The notes beneath the pieces were generated by a model, which worked only from the letters and a program-made list of their open reading frames with translations, was not told the DNA's origin and did no database searches. Both the position numbers and the translations under genes were made by a program. Shown piece after piece: positions 53,847-62,091 of a stretch of DNA of 64,000 nt (position 1 is its first letter; every line of letters starts with the position of its first letter). Source of the DNA: JACVRW01 sp963846505 (GTDB lineage: Bacteria; Actinomycetota; Thermoleophilia; Solirubrobacterales; Thermoleophilaceae); contig CAWJWD010000001.1 of the NCBI GenBank assembly GCA_963846505.1, positions 558,001 through 622,000 of the forward strand, given 5' to 3'.

Positions 53847-55873
53847 TCACGGCGCCGGAACCAGGTTCCAGTTCCAGGTCTGGTCGGGCGTCCCGGGACC
53901 GCCGTTGCCGAAGCCGCTGCCGCCGATGTGCCAGTCGACGCCGACGGGCCCGCCCGGAAGCGGGGCGTAGGCCATCCACGGCACGCCGGCCGCGGGCGAC
54001 CAGTCGAACGGGTCGCCCTCGTCCTCGGGGTCCTCGCAGTTGAACTGCATCCCGGTCACCGTCTCGAGCAGCGGCGCGGGCAGCAGGAGCTGGTAGGTGC
54101 GCGGCGTGCCGTCGATCGCCCAGAGGACCGCCAGGCCCTGCAGGTCCGGCTCCCTCCGAGGTCGATCGTGCCGTTGCCCACCACGTCGCAGTCGCCGACG
54201 TGGCCCGTGTAGTGGTACTGGGCCGAGCCCGAACGCAACGTGTACTGCGCGTCGTTGCCGCCTGGCGAGGTCGGGCCGATCGAGCGGGCGTGGAAGTTGC
54301 CGTTGGTCCAGCTCGCGGAGATGCTGTTGCCGGTGCCGAGCTCGTCGGCGTCGTAGACGGCGCTGGCGTTGAAGGTGCCGTTGAAGGCGGCCGGCAGCGG
54401 GGGCGGCGGCACCTCGATCGGCTGCGACCACGGCCGCTCGGCCACGCCCGCCTTCGAGGTGGCCCGGACGCTGGCGCTGAGCGTGCCGCTGGCGGAGCCG
54501 CCGACGGTGTAGCCGAACGTCGCTCGCTGGCCGCCGGACCGCGTCGGGGAGAACGTGCCGTTGACTTGCGCCGAGAGGCGGGCGTCGAGCTCGCTCTCCT
54601 GGCCGTCCTGCTTGGCCACCGCGGTGGTGCGGAAGCTGCCGGCCTGGCTCCGCCTGACCGTGATCGACCCCGGCGCCGGGCTGTGCTCGAGCGTCGCGCA
54701 AGTGTTCGGCTGCTGCCAGCGCTCCTCCCGGTTGCGGTAGCCGGAGATCGCCTTCTCGACGATCGCGCGGAACTGCCGGTCGGCGTCGGCGCGGGCGCGC
54801 TGCTCGAGGTCGTCCTGGACCTCGGCACGGTCGGAGCCGTGGAGGCCGGCCATGTCGACGCTGACGGTGACGTCGCTGTGGGCCGGCTCGTAGGCGCCGC
54901 TGCGCATGTCCACGCGCGTCTCGCGGTTGATCCGGGTGCGGATCGAGATCGGCGCGAAGGCGCGGCTCGAGCCGCCGAGCGTGGCCGTCGAGACCTCCTC
55001 GTCGGTGACGTCGAGGTAGTCGAGCTTCGCGTCGGTGTCGGTCCAGCCCTCGAGCTTGGTCGTGCGCGTGACGCCGGACGACTGGCTCCAGACCTCGTCG
55101 TCGCCCCTCGAGACCGAGATCGAGACGAGCAGCTTGTAGCGGATCTTGCCGCGCAGCTGTCCCGCCGCGGTGGGACAGGCGGGCGCCTCGACCTCGTTCG
55201 GCTCGCAGGCGCCGAAGTCGAGGTCGGCCTTGACGGTGAGGCCGTTGCCGCTCAGCTCCAGCGCGAGCCCGGCGCCCTCGGAGCCGAGCGTGGCCGTGGC
55301 CCGTACGCGCGTGCCGCCGTCGTTGGAGGTGAAGGAGCTCTTCTCCTTGGCGCCCTTCGGAACGTCGGTGCAGCCCGTCGCGGCCGGGACAGCCCGTGCG
55401 CCAGCCCGGTCGGCGGCGGCGCTCGCGCTCAGGCCGTCGAGGCGCGCGAGCCCGCGCGACGTCGCCCGCGCCAGCAGCGCGGGGGCGCGCGGCCCGAGCT
55501 TGCGGATCAGCTTCGGCAGCGACTGCGCGCGCTTGCCGCGCCGGTTGCGCGTCTGCGACCAGTCCCTGCCGAACGCCGAGCGCGTCAGCAGCAGCCGCGG
55601 GTCGCCGGCCTTCGGCTTCGGCAGCACCCGCTTGGCGGGCAGGCAGGCGACGCGCTTGCCGGTGCGCACCCGGACGGTCTTCTGCTTGCAGCGCTTCGTC
55701 TTCTTCTTCGGCGCGGCCTGGGCCTCGGTCGCGTCGATCGGACCGGGCAACGGCGGGGCGGCGAGCACGAGGGCGAGCGCCGCGCAGAGCAGCACGGCGA
55801 CGCTCGTGGCGTGCGCACGCCCGCGGGTCGTCCCCTCGGCGCGCCCATGCGAGTCCCGGCCAGGCAAGACCAC
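53847..55873 (-). CDS. Large secreted protein of unknown function, one frameshift
   Basis: The product is about 675 aa with an N-terminal signal peptide (ATSVAVLLCAALALVLAAPP, cleaved near AQA). A Lys/Arg-rich mature N-terminus follows, then beta-rich regions (STLGSEGAGLALELSGNGLT-like text, TVKADLDFGACEPNEVEAPA), a helical stretch (RAEVQDDLEQRARADADRQF) and Ig-like or jelly-roll strands with Cys pairs (CEDPEDEGDPFDWSPAAGVP). The frame is lost near 54155; the last 100 residues (LQGLAVLWAIDGTPRTYQLL, WHIGGSGFGNGGPGTPDQTW) are read in another frame and end NWNLVPAP. No known domain recognised. Likely cell-surface. Confidence 0.68.
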
Positions 55874-55883
55874 TGGCCCCAGC

Positions 55884-56096
55884 CTACGCCCGCCCGCGGT
55901 CGCGCGCGCCGAGCAGCCGCGAGAGCCAGCCGGCCTTCCGGTCTCGCCGCTGCTGCGCGCTCACGCGCCGCCGTCGCCGCGCTATTCGCCCCGGGGGCAG
56001 GGGTTGGTCGATGGCTCTCTCGACGAGCGTGCCGAACAGGGGTCCCGAGGCCATGGCGTCCTCCAAGCGGGGGTTGCGAGTGGTCACCCGGACCAT
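55884..56096 (-). CDS. Hypothetical small basic protein
   Basis: A 70-aa frame, or 56 aa from an internal ATG (MASGPLFGTLVERAIDQPLP), rich in Arg (ARRRRRVSAQQRRDRKAG) and ending WLSRLLGARDRGRA. No family recognised. The fragment WLPRLFDRL at the end of a frame near 53800 resembles its tail (AGWLSRLLG), perhaps a shared short motif. Could be a true short peptide or a chance ORF in GC-rich DNA. Confidence 0.3.
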   Translation of the reverse strand: MVRVTTRNPRLEDAMASGPLFGTLVERAIDQPLPPGRIARRRRRVSAQQRRDRKAGWLSRLLGARDRGRA

Positions 56097-56130
56097 CGCT
56101 CGGGCACTGTGCGAACTTGCGGTCGGAGGG

Positions 56131-56544
56131 CTAGCCGACGGCGTGGCCGCCGTAGCCGAGGCGTTGCGCCTGGTCCTTGTCGACGATCTCCCGCCCGAGC
56201 GGCGTCAGCGAGACCGGGATCAACTTGAGGTTGGCCAGGCCGATCGGGATGCCGATGATCGTCAGGCACATCAGCACGCCGGTGACGAGGTGGCCGAGCG
56301 CCAGCCACCAGCCGGCGAGCACGAGCCAGATCACGTTGCCGATCGTCGACGGAGCGCCGTGGTCGGCGCGCTTGACGAGCGTGCGACCGAAGGGCCAGAG
56401 GCAGAAGAGCGCCATCCGCGCCGAGGCGATGCCGAACGGGATCGTGATGATCAGGATGAACATCACTAGCGCGGTGACGGCGTAGCCGAACGCCATCACG
56501 AGGCCGCCGAAGACGAGCCAGATGATGTTGAGCAGGACGCGCAC
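56131..56544 (-). CDS. YccF domain membrane protein
   Basis: A 137-aa protein with two copies of the YccF repeat: LLNIIWLVFGGLVMAFGYAV and IGNVIWLVLAGWWLALGHLV, each followed by a second helix and an IPFG/IPIG motif (IITIPFGIASARMALFCLWP; TIIGIPIGLANLKLIPVSLT). Four transmembrane helices. Function of the family is unknown; it is widespread in bacteria. Confidence 0.9.
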   Translation of the reverse strand: MRVLLNIIWLVFGGLVMAFGYAVTALVMFILIITIPFGIASARMALFCLWPFGRTLVKRADHGAPSTIGNVIWLVLAGWWLALGHLVTGVLMCLTIIGIPIGLANLKLIPVSLTPLGREIVDKDQAQRLGYGGHAVG

Positions 56545-56682
56545 GGGGCGACCCTAATCCACCGTGCGTCGCGGCGCCTCCTGCCGGCCGGTGAGCCTGC
56601 CGCAGGCGGTGAGCGCCAGCGCCGCGCACGCCAGCGGCAGGACCGTCGACCAGCGCCGTGCGCGTCGGGCGACGGCCATTCG

Positions 56683-57504
56683 CTAGCCCGGCTTGGAGCG
56701 CACGTCCGGAGCCTGGGAGCGCAGCCGCTCGAGCGCGCGCTCGAGTCGTGCGAGCTCGCGCGCCCGTTCGCGCGCGGTCCGGCGCGTCGTCGTCTGGTCG
56801 GCGCGCGCCTGCTCGAGTGTCTCGCGAGCGGCCTCGAGGCGAGCGGCGGCCTCGTCGCGGGCGGACTCGGCCTCTGCCAGCTCGGCCCGCGCCTCGTCGA
56901 GCGCGGCTTGCGCCGTGGCCACGGCCTCGGCATGGCGGCGCTCCTCGACCGTCGCGCCGCCGGACCGCTTGGAGGGGCTGCCGCGGCGCTGGGAGCCGCG
57001 GGTCGGCAGCGCCGCCTCGCCGAGCATGCCGAGGCCGGAGGCCTCGCGCTCGCGCAGCACCCGCCCCCCGGCCAGTTCCTCGCGCACCTCGTCGTCGAGC
57101 GCGGCGGCGTGCAGGGTGTTGCGCAGCCGCTCGAGCAGCGCCGGCCCGCCCTTGCCGCCCTCGGTGGCGATCGCGGCGGCGGTGTCGGCGAGCTTTGCCA
57201 CCAGCGCGCGCTCGTCGCGGGTCGCGTCACGCAGCGGCGCGGCGTCACCGCCGGAGAGCAGTCCCTCGTGCGCCGTCCGCAGGCGCTCGCCGGCGGCCAG
57301 CAGCTCGTCGCGCTCGCTCTCTCGATGACGGGTGGCCTGGTTGATCGCCCAGGCACCGAGCGTCGGCTTGCGCAGACCCTTGACCTGCTCCGCCGCTTCG
57401 CGCTCGCCGTCCGCGCGCAGCCGCTTCGCCAGCTCGGCACGCTGGGCGACGAACTCGTCGAGGGGAAGGCCGTAGAGCCGGTCGATCTCGGCTTCCAGGT
57501 CCAC
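56683..57504 (-). CDS. Coiled-coil protein of unknown function
   Basis: A 273-aa protein starting MDLEAEIDRLYGLPLDEFVA. It contains the conserved-looking QVKGLRKPTLGAWAINQATR and a long C-terminal coiled coil (residues about 185-265, ALDEARAELAEAESARDEAA, RETLEQARADQTTTRRTARE). I recognise it only as a type of hypothetical protein seen in actinobacteria with the KxPTxxAWxxN motif. No signal peptide or membrane helix. A scaffold or nucleic-acid binding role is possible. Confidence 0.78.
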   Translation of the reverse strand: MDLEAEIDRLYGLPLDEFVAQRAELAKRLRADGEREAAEQVKGLRKPTLGAWAINQATRHRESERDELLAAGERLRTAHEGLLSGGDAAPLRDATRDERALVAKLADTAAAIATEGGKGGPALLERLRNTLHAAALDDEVREELAGGRVLREREASGLGMLGEAALPTRGSQRRGSPSKRSGGATVEERRHAEAVATAQAALDEARAELAEAESARDEAAARLEAARETLEQARADQTTTRRTARERARELARLERALERLRSQAPDVRSKPG

Positions 57505-57535
57505 GCCGACGAAGCGTACGGCCTGGCGGCGCCGG

Positions 57536-57880
57536 CTACGGCCCGTGGACGGTGATCCGCTGGCGGAAGCCGTGGATCGTGCAGACGAGCTTGTAGACCC
57601 CGCGCTTGCGCAGCGTGCGGGCGAACTCGCCGGAACTCTGGTCCTTGGAGTGGAATCTCCGCGGACCGGAGGCGACGGTCACGTTGTGGACCAGGCTGCC
57701 GCGCCAAACCCAGTGCACGCGCGTCCCGCTGGGGATCGAGAGCCGGCGCGGCTTGAACGAGTCGTCGCGGACGCTGACGTCCACCGTGCGCGCGGCCTTG
57801 CCGCGGGGAACATCGGCCGCATGGGCGACGGCCGCGCCCGCGAGGGCGACCGCGACGACGATGGCGAGCACGAGCCTCAT
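57536..57880 (-). CDS. Secreted cupredoxin-like protein lacking the axial Met
   Basis: A 114-aa protein from the ATG at 57880 with a signal peptide (LVLAIVVAVALAGAAVAHA-AD). The cupredoxin fold shows VDVSVRDDSFKPRRLSIPSG, TRVHWVWRGSLVHNVTVASG (His ligand) and GVYKLVCTIHGFRQRITVHG (Cys and His ligands). The methionine normally a few residues after the CxxH (CTIHPGM) is absent (HGFRQ). It could still bind copper with altered spectroscopy, or be a structural copper-independent protein. Confidence 0.82.
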   Translation of the reverse strand: MRLVLAIVVAVALAGAAVAHAADVPRGKAARTVDVSVRDDSFKPRRLSIPSGTRVHWVWRGSLVHNVTVASGPRRFHSKDQSSGEFARTLRKRGVYKLVCTIHGFRQRITVHGP

Positions 57881-57942
57881 CTCGAACTGATCTACGCACG
57901 CGCACGTGAACCTGTTCGAATGACGATGTCGAGAAGCGATGC

Positions 57943-58395
57943 TCACGCGCGCTGCGGGTCGAGATCGGATAGATGGGTTGCGCCTACTCCGGCGTCACCG
58001 CAAGCAGCAAGCAGTCGGCGATCTGTGGTGACGAGCGGCGCGTCGAGCGCCTCGGCCGTGGCCGCGTAGGCGGCGTCGTAGGCGCTCATCCGTTCGCGGA
58101 GAGCCCAGACGCGACGGAGGCGGGGTGCCGTGGCGTCCAGGATCACGTCGAGGTCGCCAAGCCAGGTGAGCGCCAGCGCGCCGTCGTCCGCGCTCAGCAC
58201 CCCGTGTCGAGCGAGACGGCGCAGAGCGCTGGCCGCCTCGATCAGGCCGTGGGCCGCGGAGACGAGGACGAGCTGGTCCTCGGTCTGGAAGCGGTCGAGC
58301 AGCGCGTCGGCTCCGGCGCGATGCTCGCCGGAGATGACGAACTCCACCAGGACCGAGGCGTCGACGACCAGCAGCGCCGGCTCAGCCGGGGCCAT
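57943..58395 (-). CDS. PIN-domain toxin of a type II toxin-antitoxin pair (VapC/FitB-like)
   Basis: A 150-aa ribonuclease-like protein. PIN acidic residues are in LLVVDASVLVEFVISGEH (first Asp), GLIEAASALRRL (Glu) and SAYDAAYAATAEALDAPLVT followed by TDRRLLAAC (further Asps). VapC toxins cleave tRNA or rRNA and are neutralised by the partner antitoxin encoded just upstream (14-nt overlap). Confidence 0.85.
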   Translation of the reverse strand: MAPAEPALLVVDASVLVEFVISGEHRAGADALLDRFQTEDQLVLVSAAHGLIEAASALRRLARHGVLSADDGALALTWLGDLDVILDATAPRLRRVWALRERMSAYDAAYAATAEALDAPLVTTDRRLLAACGDAGVGATHLSDLDPQRA

Positions 58396-58648
58396 CGGGA
58401 CGCTCGGCGCGAATCAGCTGCGCGACGTCGACGTCGACCGGCCGGCGATGGCGGCGGATCTCCTCCACCAGCCGCGAGCGCTCGATCTGGTCGAGGCCGA
58501 GGCCTCGCCGCAGCACCTCGATGGCGCGGCGGTTCTTCGACATCCCATGTGCCTCCGCGTCCGCGGCTAGAGCCGCGTCCAACTCGGCCGGCACGTTGCG
58601 TAGGTGGAGCGTCGCCACGGTCGGCGATGCTAGCGGAACTGCTTGCAT
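58382..58648 (-). CDS. Ribbon-helix-helix antitoxin (FitA/VapB-like)
   Basis: An 88-aa protein. VATLHLRNVPAELDAALAAD, then AEAHGMSKNRRAIEVLRRGL, is a CopG/FitA-type RHH DNA-binding domain; the C-terminal IERSRLVEEIRRHRRPVDVD is the toxin-binding helix. GAGGAG 9 nt upstream of the ATG at 58648 supports the start. Pairs with the downstream PIN toxin; it should autorepress the operon. Confidence 0.83.
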   Translation of the reverse strand: MQAVPLASPTVATLHLRNVPAELDAALAADAEAHGMSKNRRAIEVLRRGLGLDQIERSRLVEEIRRHRRPVDVDVAQLIRAERPDGPG

Positions 58649-58679
58649 AGTGCTATCTCCTCGTTCCCGACCCTATCTA

Positions 58680-58947
58680 GTCGCCTTAGTGAGTCCGGCA
58701 AGCTCGAAGTTCGCCCCCTTAGAGCCGGGGCGCCGGCTGCTCTGTGCGGCGCCCCGGGGTCGGTGGTGGCTAGGAGCGCAGGCGGTCCGCCGCCGTCGGC
58801 GGTCTGGGCGCTGGAGGTCAACGAGCGAGACAGCTCGGCAAGGCTCCACAAGCCCGGATGGTCATGGACGAGAAGACCGAGGAGCGCCTCGTCGAGGCTG
58901 TCCTCGGAAGTACCGGCGCACGACGCCGGGTTACGCTGCGAATGCAT
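58680..58947 (-). pseudogene. Winged-helix-like regulator remnant, frameshifted
   Basis: From an ATG at 58947 the text MHSQRNPASCAGTSEDSLDE, then ALLGLLVHDHPGLWSLAELS, resembles the start of a small winged-helix protein seen in actinobacteria (DxALLxLLLxxHPGLWSxxEL). After RSL the frame no longer fits, and the last part reads GANFELAGLTKATR in another frame. It is probably a degraded or mis-sequenced gene. The remaining gap 58948-59081 shows nothing further. Confidence 0.35.
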
Positions 58948-59081
58948 GGGAGCTAATGCCTCCTGTGCCAGGCCCCGGGCGACGCCAATCGCGCCGGGGC
59001 CGATTTGTTTGTGAGCGGGAAAAATTAGACCGGCGAGCGGATGGACCCGGAGGCCCGCGCAGCACGGCTGGCAGCAGCCGA

Positions 59082-59492
59082 TCAGCCGCCAGGTTGCGCT
59101 GTGGCCAGGCCCTGCTGCGCAGCCGCGGCAAGCAGGCGCCGGTCGTAGGCGACGAGTTCGTCTGGCTCGACCCGGAGAGCGGTCGCGAGGTGGATCGCAT
59201 CGAGCGTCCGCAACGACGCCGACGCAAGCCCGGCAGCCGTGCGCAGCAGCGCATCCGTGATGTCGACGAGCACGCACGACGCCAGCAGGCGGTCGGTCTC
59301 GGAGCGGACGGCAGCCGCCGGGTTGGCGATCGCCGTCGCACGCGGTACCTCCACGAGCGAGATGCGGCTGGTCGCCAGCGCGCTGCCGCCGTCGACATGT
59401 GCCGCCAGCGTCGCGCTCTCGGGCTCCTCGACCACCAGCTTGACGAGCGCCGACGCGTCGAGATAGAGCAGGCGCCGATCAGCGATCGCCAC
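59082..59492 (-). CDS. PIN-domain toxin (VapC family)
   Basis: The product is about 136 aa from a GTG at 59492 (VAIADRRLLYLDASALVKLV). The PIN acidic positions are LYLDASALVKLVVEEPESAT (Asp), SLVEVPRATAIA (Glu), LRTLDAIHLATALRVEPDEL (Asp) and LVAYDRRLLAAAAQQG (Asp), all preserved. It overlaps the end of its antitoxin gene by 14 nt. This is the second TA pair within 2 kb. Confidence 0.87.
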   Translation of the reverse strand: MAIADRRLLYLDASALVKLVVEEPESATLAAHVDGGSALATSRISLVEVPRATAIANPAAAVRSETDRLLASCVLVDITDALLRTAAGLASASLRTLDAIHLATALRVEPDELVAYDRRLLAAAAQQGLATAQPGG

Positions 59493-59754
59493 GATCGGCC
59501 TCGATCGCCGCGCTTGCCGTCTGAACTCCGACGACGGGATGGCGACGCAGCGGACCATCGAGCGGCTTGCCAGGAGTGACGTCCCCCGCTGCGACGAGAC
59601 GACCGATGCGATCCCCCGGCACGGGAGCCAGGACCGCGACCGGAACCCCGTGATGGGTTACCTCGATCGTCTCTCCCGCCCGAACGCGGCGGATGCTCGC
59701 GGTGAGGCTGTCGCGAAGCTCCCTGATCCCCATGCGCTCGGCCATTGTGGCCAC
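59479..59754 (-). CDS. Phd/YefM-family antitoxin
   Basis: The product is 91 aa from a GTG at 59754, or 88 aa from the ATG at 59745. MGIRELRDSLTASIRRVRAG and ETIEVTHHGVPVAVLAPVPG are the Phd/YefM DNA-binding fold that autoregulates TA operons. The C-terminal part (GPLRRHPVVGVQTASAAIEA) is expected to wrap the VapC toxin. Preceded by a 9-bp inverted repeat at 59763-59797. Confidence 0.86.
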   Translation of the reverse strand: MATMAERMGIRELRDSLTASIRRVRAGETIEVTHHGVPVAVLAPVPGDRIGRLVAAGDVTPGKPLDGPLRRHPVVGVQTASAAIEADRGDR

Positions 59755-59762
59755 AAGTTACC

Positions 59763-59797
59763 ACCTCTCTGAACCCGTTCTGGATGTCCAGAGAGGT
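59763..59797. promoter_or_regulatory. Inverted repeat upstream of the TA operon
   Basis: ACCTCTCTG (59763-59771) and CAGAGAGGT (59789-59797) are perfectly complementary over 9 bp with a 17-nt spacer, immediately upstream of the antitoxin start. Position and symmetry fit an autoregulatory operator of the antitoxin-toxin complex. The GNAT-like gene ends 27 bp beyond. Confidence 0.5.
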
Positions 59798-59823
59798 AAG
59801 TCCGAGGGGCGCGAAGTTCGCCC

Positions 59824-60261
59824 TCAGGCGATCCGGAAGGCCGCGCGCAGGCGCGGCAGGCGACGGACAGGTTCGACGGCCGCACGCAGCGCCATCGCGC
59901 GCAGCCGCAGCAGCTCCACGAGCTCGGCGGTCGGGCGGAACGGATCGGCGATCGCGACGCCGCTGGAGATCTCGAGCGCGGCGTGCGGCTCTCCCTGGAC
60001 CTCGGCGATCAGCAGCTCCCCGCCGGGAGTCGGAGCGCTGTCCAGCGCGGCAAGTCGGCGAACAGCGCCGGCATCGGCCGCGGTCGCGCGGCGGATCGAG
60101 ATCGACTGGGTGGCGTGCATGGGCTCCTCCGTTCGGTGCGCTGCGCTCGCGGACGTCAGGCGGCGGTGCTCGGCCCGCCGCTGCAGCTCGTCGAGCCTGG
60201 TCATGTGTGCGTCGTGAATCAGGTGTCCGGTCATCTCCACCTCCTTGGTGCTCGTTGACAT
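59824..60261 (-). CDS. GNAT-like N-terminal domain protein (short)
   Basis: The product is 145 aa from the ATG at 60261. The second half begins with the GNAT-like beta strand SISIRRATAADAGAVRRLAA and continues LLIAEVQGEPHAALEISSGV and IADPFRPTAELVELLRLRAM. The C-terminal acetyl-CoA binding Q/RxxGxG/A segment is missing, so acetyltransferase activity is improbable. Residues 1-55 are polar. Such short proteins are common in this clade; role unknown. Divergent from the MocR gene. Confidence 0.65.
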   Translation of the reverse strand: MSTSTKEVEMTGHLIHDAHMTRLDELQRRAEHRRLTSASAAHRTEEPMHATQSISIRRATAADAGAVRRLAALDSAPTPGGELLIAEVQGEPHAALEISSGVAIADPFRPTAELVELLRLRAMALRAAVEPVRRLPRLRAAFRIA

Positions 60262-60277
60262 GGCCCCATGCTCGCGC

Positions 60278-60313
60278 TTGACTGGTGCATATGGAAGATC
60301 CACTTTTCGGGCT
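60278..60313 (+). promoter_or_regulatory. Promoter of the MocR gene, probably leaderless
   Basis: TTGACT (60278-60283), a 17-nt spacer and CACTTT (60301-60306) precede the ATG at 60314 by 7 nt, so transcription should start at or next to the ATG. The spacer includes GCATATG and the TGG...CCA symmetry (60283-60302), a possible operator for the MocR protein itself. Confidence 0.45.
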
Positions 60314-61723
60314 ATGGATGAGACCAGTCAGCCGTTAGAGCTGTTGCTCTCCGTCAGTCGGAACGGCACCCAGACGCTCGGCGCGCAGATCGAGGACCAG
60401 GTCCGGACGGCCATCCGAGACGGGGTCCTGCGGGCGGGCACCCAGGTCCCCTCGACCCGCGATCTCGCACGCCAGCTGGGCGTCTCGCGACGCATCGCGG
60501 TCGACGCCTACGCGCAGCTCGCCGCCGAGGGCTACCTCACGCTGCGCCAAGGTGCCCGGCCCCACGTCTCGGAGTCGGCCACGACGGCGGAGCCCTCCGC
60601 CGTCCCCGAGGCCGTTCCGGCGCTGCCGCTGCCGCGCTACGACTTCCGCCCGAGCGTGCCCGACGTCTCGACCTTTCCGCGCACCGCCTGGCTGCGCTCC
60701 CTGCGCGAGGCAGTCACGACCATCAGCGACGCGGACCTCGGCTACGGCGACGTCATCGGCGTCGAGCGGCTGCGCACCGTGCTCGCCGACTACCTCGGCC
60801 GCGTGCGCGGCGTCGTCGCCGACCCCGGCCGCGTGGTCGTGACGAGCGGCTACTCGCAGGGCTTCGGCATCGTCTGCCACGCGCTCGCCGGGCTCGGCGC
60901 GAAGCGGATCGCGATCGAGGACCCGAGCGGTCCCGAGGAGCGGCTGATCGCCGCCCGCGCCGGGCTGGAACCGGTCCCGGTCGCGGTCGACGAGCACGGG
61001 ATGCGCGTCGAGGAGCTCGAGCGAGCGGGGGTCGACGCCGTCGTCCTCACCCCGGGCCACCAGCACCCGACCGGCGTGGCGCTCGCCGGCGAGCGCCGGA
61101 CCGCGCTGCGCGCGTGGCTGCGCGAGCACGACGCGATCGCGGTCGAGGACGACTACGACGCCGAGTACCGCTACGACCGCGCCGCCGTCGGCGCGCTGCA
61201 AGGGCTGGAGCCGGACCGCGTCGTCTACGCCGGCACGGTCAGCAAGACGCTTGCGCCCGCGCTGCGGCTCGGCTGGCTCGTCGTGCCGCCTGCGTTGGTC
61301 GCTGCCGTCCGCCAGGAGAAGACGCTCGCCGACCGCGGCACCGCGCGCATCGAGCAGTACGCGTTCGCGGACTTCCTCGGCCGCGGCGAGCTCGACCGCC
61401 ACCTGCGGCGCATGCGCGTGCGCTACCGCACGCATCGCGACGCGGTGCTGGAAACGCTGGAGCAGGAGCTGCCGGAGGCGAGCGTGCGCGGCATCGCCGC
61501 CGGCCTGCACGCGATCGTCGAGCTGCCGGAGAGCGACGACGAGCAGGCGATCTTCGAGGCGGCCCGATCCCGCCGCATCGAGATCGAGACGCTGCGGGAG
61601 TTCCTGTTCGACGACCGCCCCCACCCGCCGACGCTGATGCTCGGCTACGCCCAGATGTCCGAGCCGGCGATCCGGGCGGGGATCCGAGAACTGGCGGAAG
61701 CGGTGCGCGCTAGCCGGGAGTGA
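60314..61723 (+). CDS. MocR/PdxR-type GntR regulator with aminotransferase domain
   Basis: A 469-aa protein from the ATG at 60314. The N-terminal winged helix is TLGAQIEDQVRTAIRDGVLR, LRAGTQVPSTRDLARQLGVS and SRRIAVDAYAQLAAEGYLTL. A Pro-rich linker leads to a fold-type I aminotransferase domain with YGDVIGVERLRTVLADYLGR, VVTSGYSQGFGIVCHALAGL and AIVEDDYDAEYRY-like text (AVEDDYDAEYRYDRAAVGAL). The PLP lysine is in YAGTVSKTLAPALRLGWLVV. MocR proteins use PLP or PLP-amino acid adducts as effectors and often control PLP or GABA metabolism; the target here is unclear. Confidence 0.9.
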   Translation: MDETSQPLELLLSVSRNGTQTLGAQIEDQVRTAIRDGVLRAGTQVPSTRDLARQLGVSRRIAVDAYAQLAAEGYLTLRQGARPHVSESATTAEPSAVPEAVPALPLPRYDFRPSVPDVSTFPRTAWLRSLREAVTTISDADLGYGDVIGVERLRTVLADYLGRVRGVVADPGRVVVTSGYSQGFGIVCHALAGLGAKRIAIEDPSGPEERLIAARAGLEPVPVAVDEHGMRVEELERAGVDAVVLTPGHQHPTGVALAGERRTALRAWLREHDAIAVEDDYDAEYRYDRAAVGALQGLEPDRVVYAGTVSKTLAPALRLGWLVVPPALVAAVRQEKTLADRGTARIEQYAFADFLGRGELDRHLRRMRVRYRTHRDAVLETLEQELPEASVRGIAAGLHAIVELPESDDEQAIFEAARSRRIEIETLREFLFDDRPHPPTLMLGYAQMSEPAIRAGIRELAEAVRASRE

Positions 61724-62081
61724 CGATCTGCTGCACGGCCCAGCCGTTGCCGTCCGGGTCGCGGAAGAACACGAACCGCCCCCACGGGAAGTCCTGCACC
61801 TCGCTCACCTCGACCCCGCGCCCCGACAGCTCCGCGTGCGCCGCCTCGATGTCGCCGACCACCAGCTGCAGACCCTGGACCGAGCCCGGCTCGGTGTCGA
61901 CGACGCCCTTGCCGAGCGCGATCGAGCAGCCCGACCCCGGCGGCGTCAGCTGGACGAAGCGGATCTCGTCGCTGACGGTGTGGTCGTGGTCGAGGGTGAA
62001 GCCGGCCTGCTGCGCGTAGAAGTCTCGCGCGCGGTCCACGTCCGAGACGGGAACGGCGACGAGCTCGAGTTTCATCTCCAT
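61710..62081 (-). CDS. Glyoxalase/VOC-family protein
   Basis: A 123-aa single VOC module: KLELVAVPVSDVDRARDFYA, QQAGFTLDHDHTVSDEIRFV, SVQGLQLVVGDIEAAHAELS and GRFVFFRDPDGNGWAVQQIV. The metal-binding His/Glu pattern of glyoxalase I is not obvious (the N-terminal position is V/P), so the reaction is unknown; relatives are bleomycin-resistance or extradiol-dioxygenase-like proteins. Convergent with the MocR gene (14-nt overlap). Confidence 0.87.
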   Translation of the reverse strand: MEMKLELVAVPVSDVDRARDFYAQQAGFTLDHDHTVSDEIRFVQLTPPGSGCSIALGKGVVDTEPGSVQGLQLVVGDIEAAHAELSGRGVEVSEVQDFPWGRFVFFRDPDGNGWAVQQIVTPG

Positions 62082-62091
62082 GGGCGGGACG

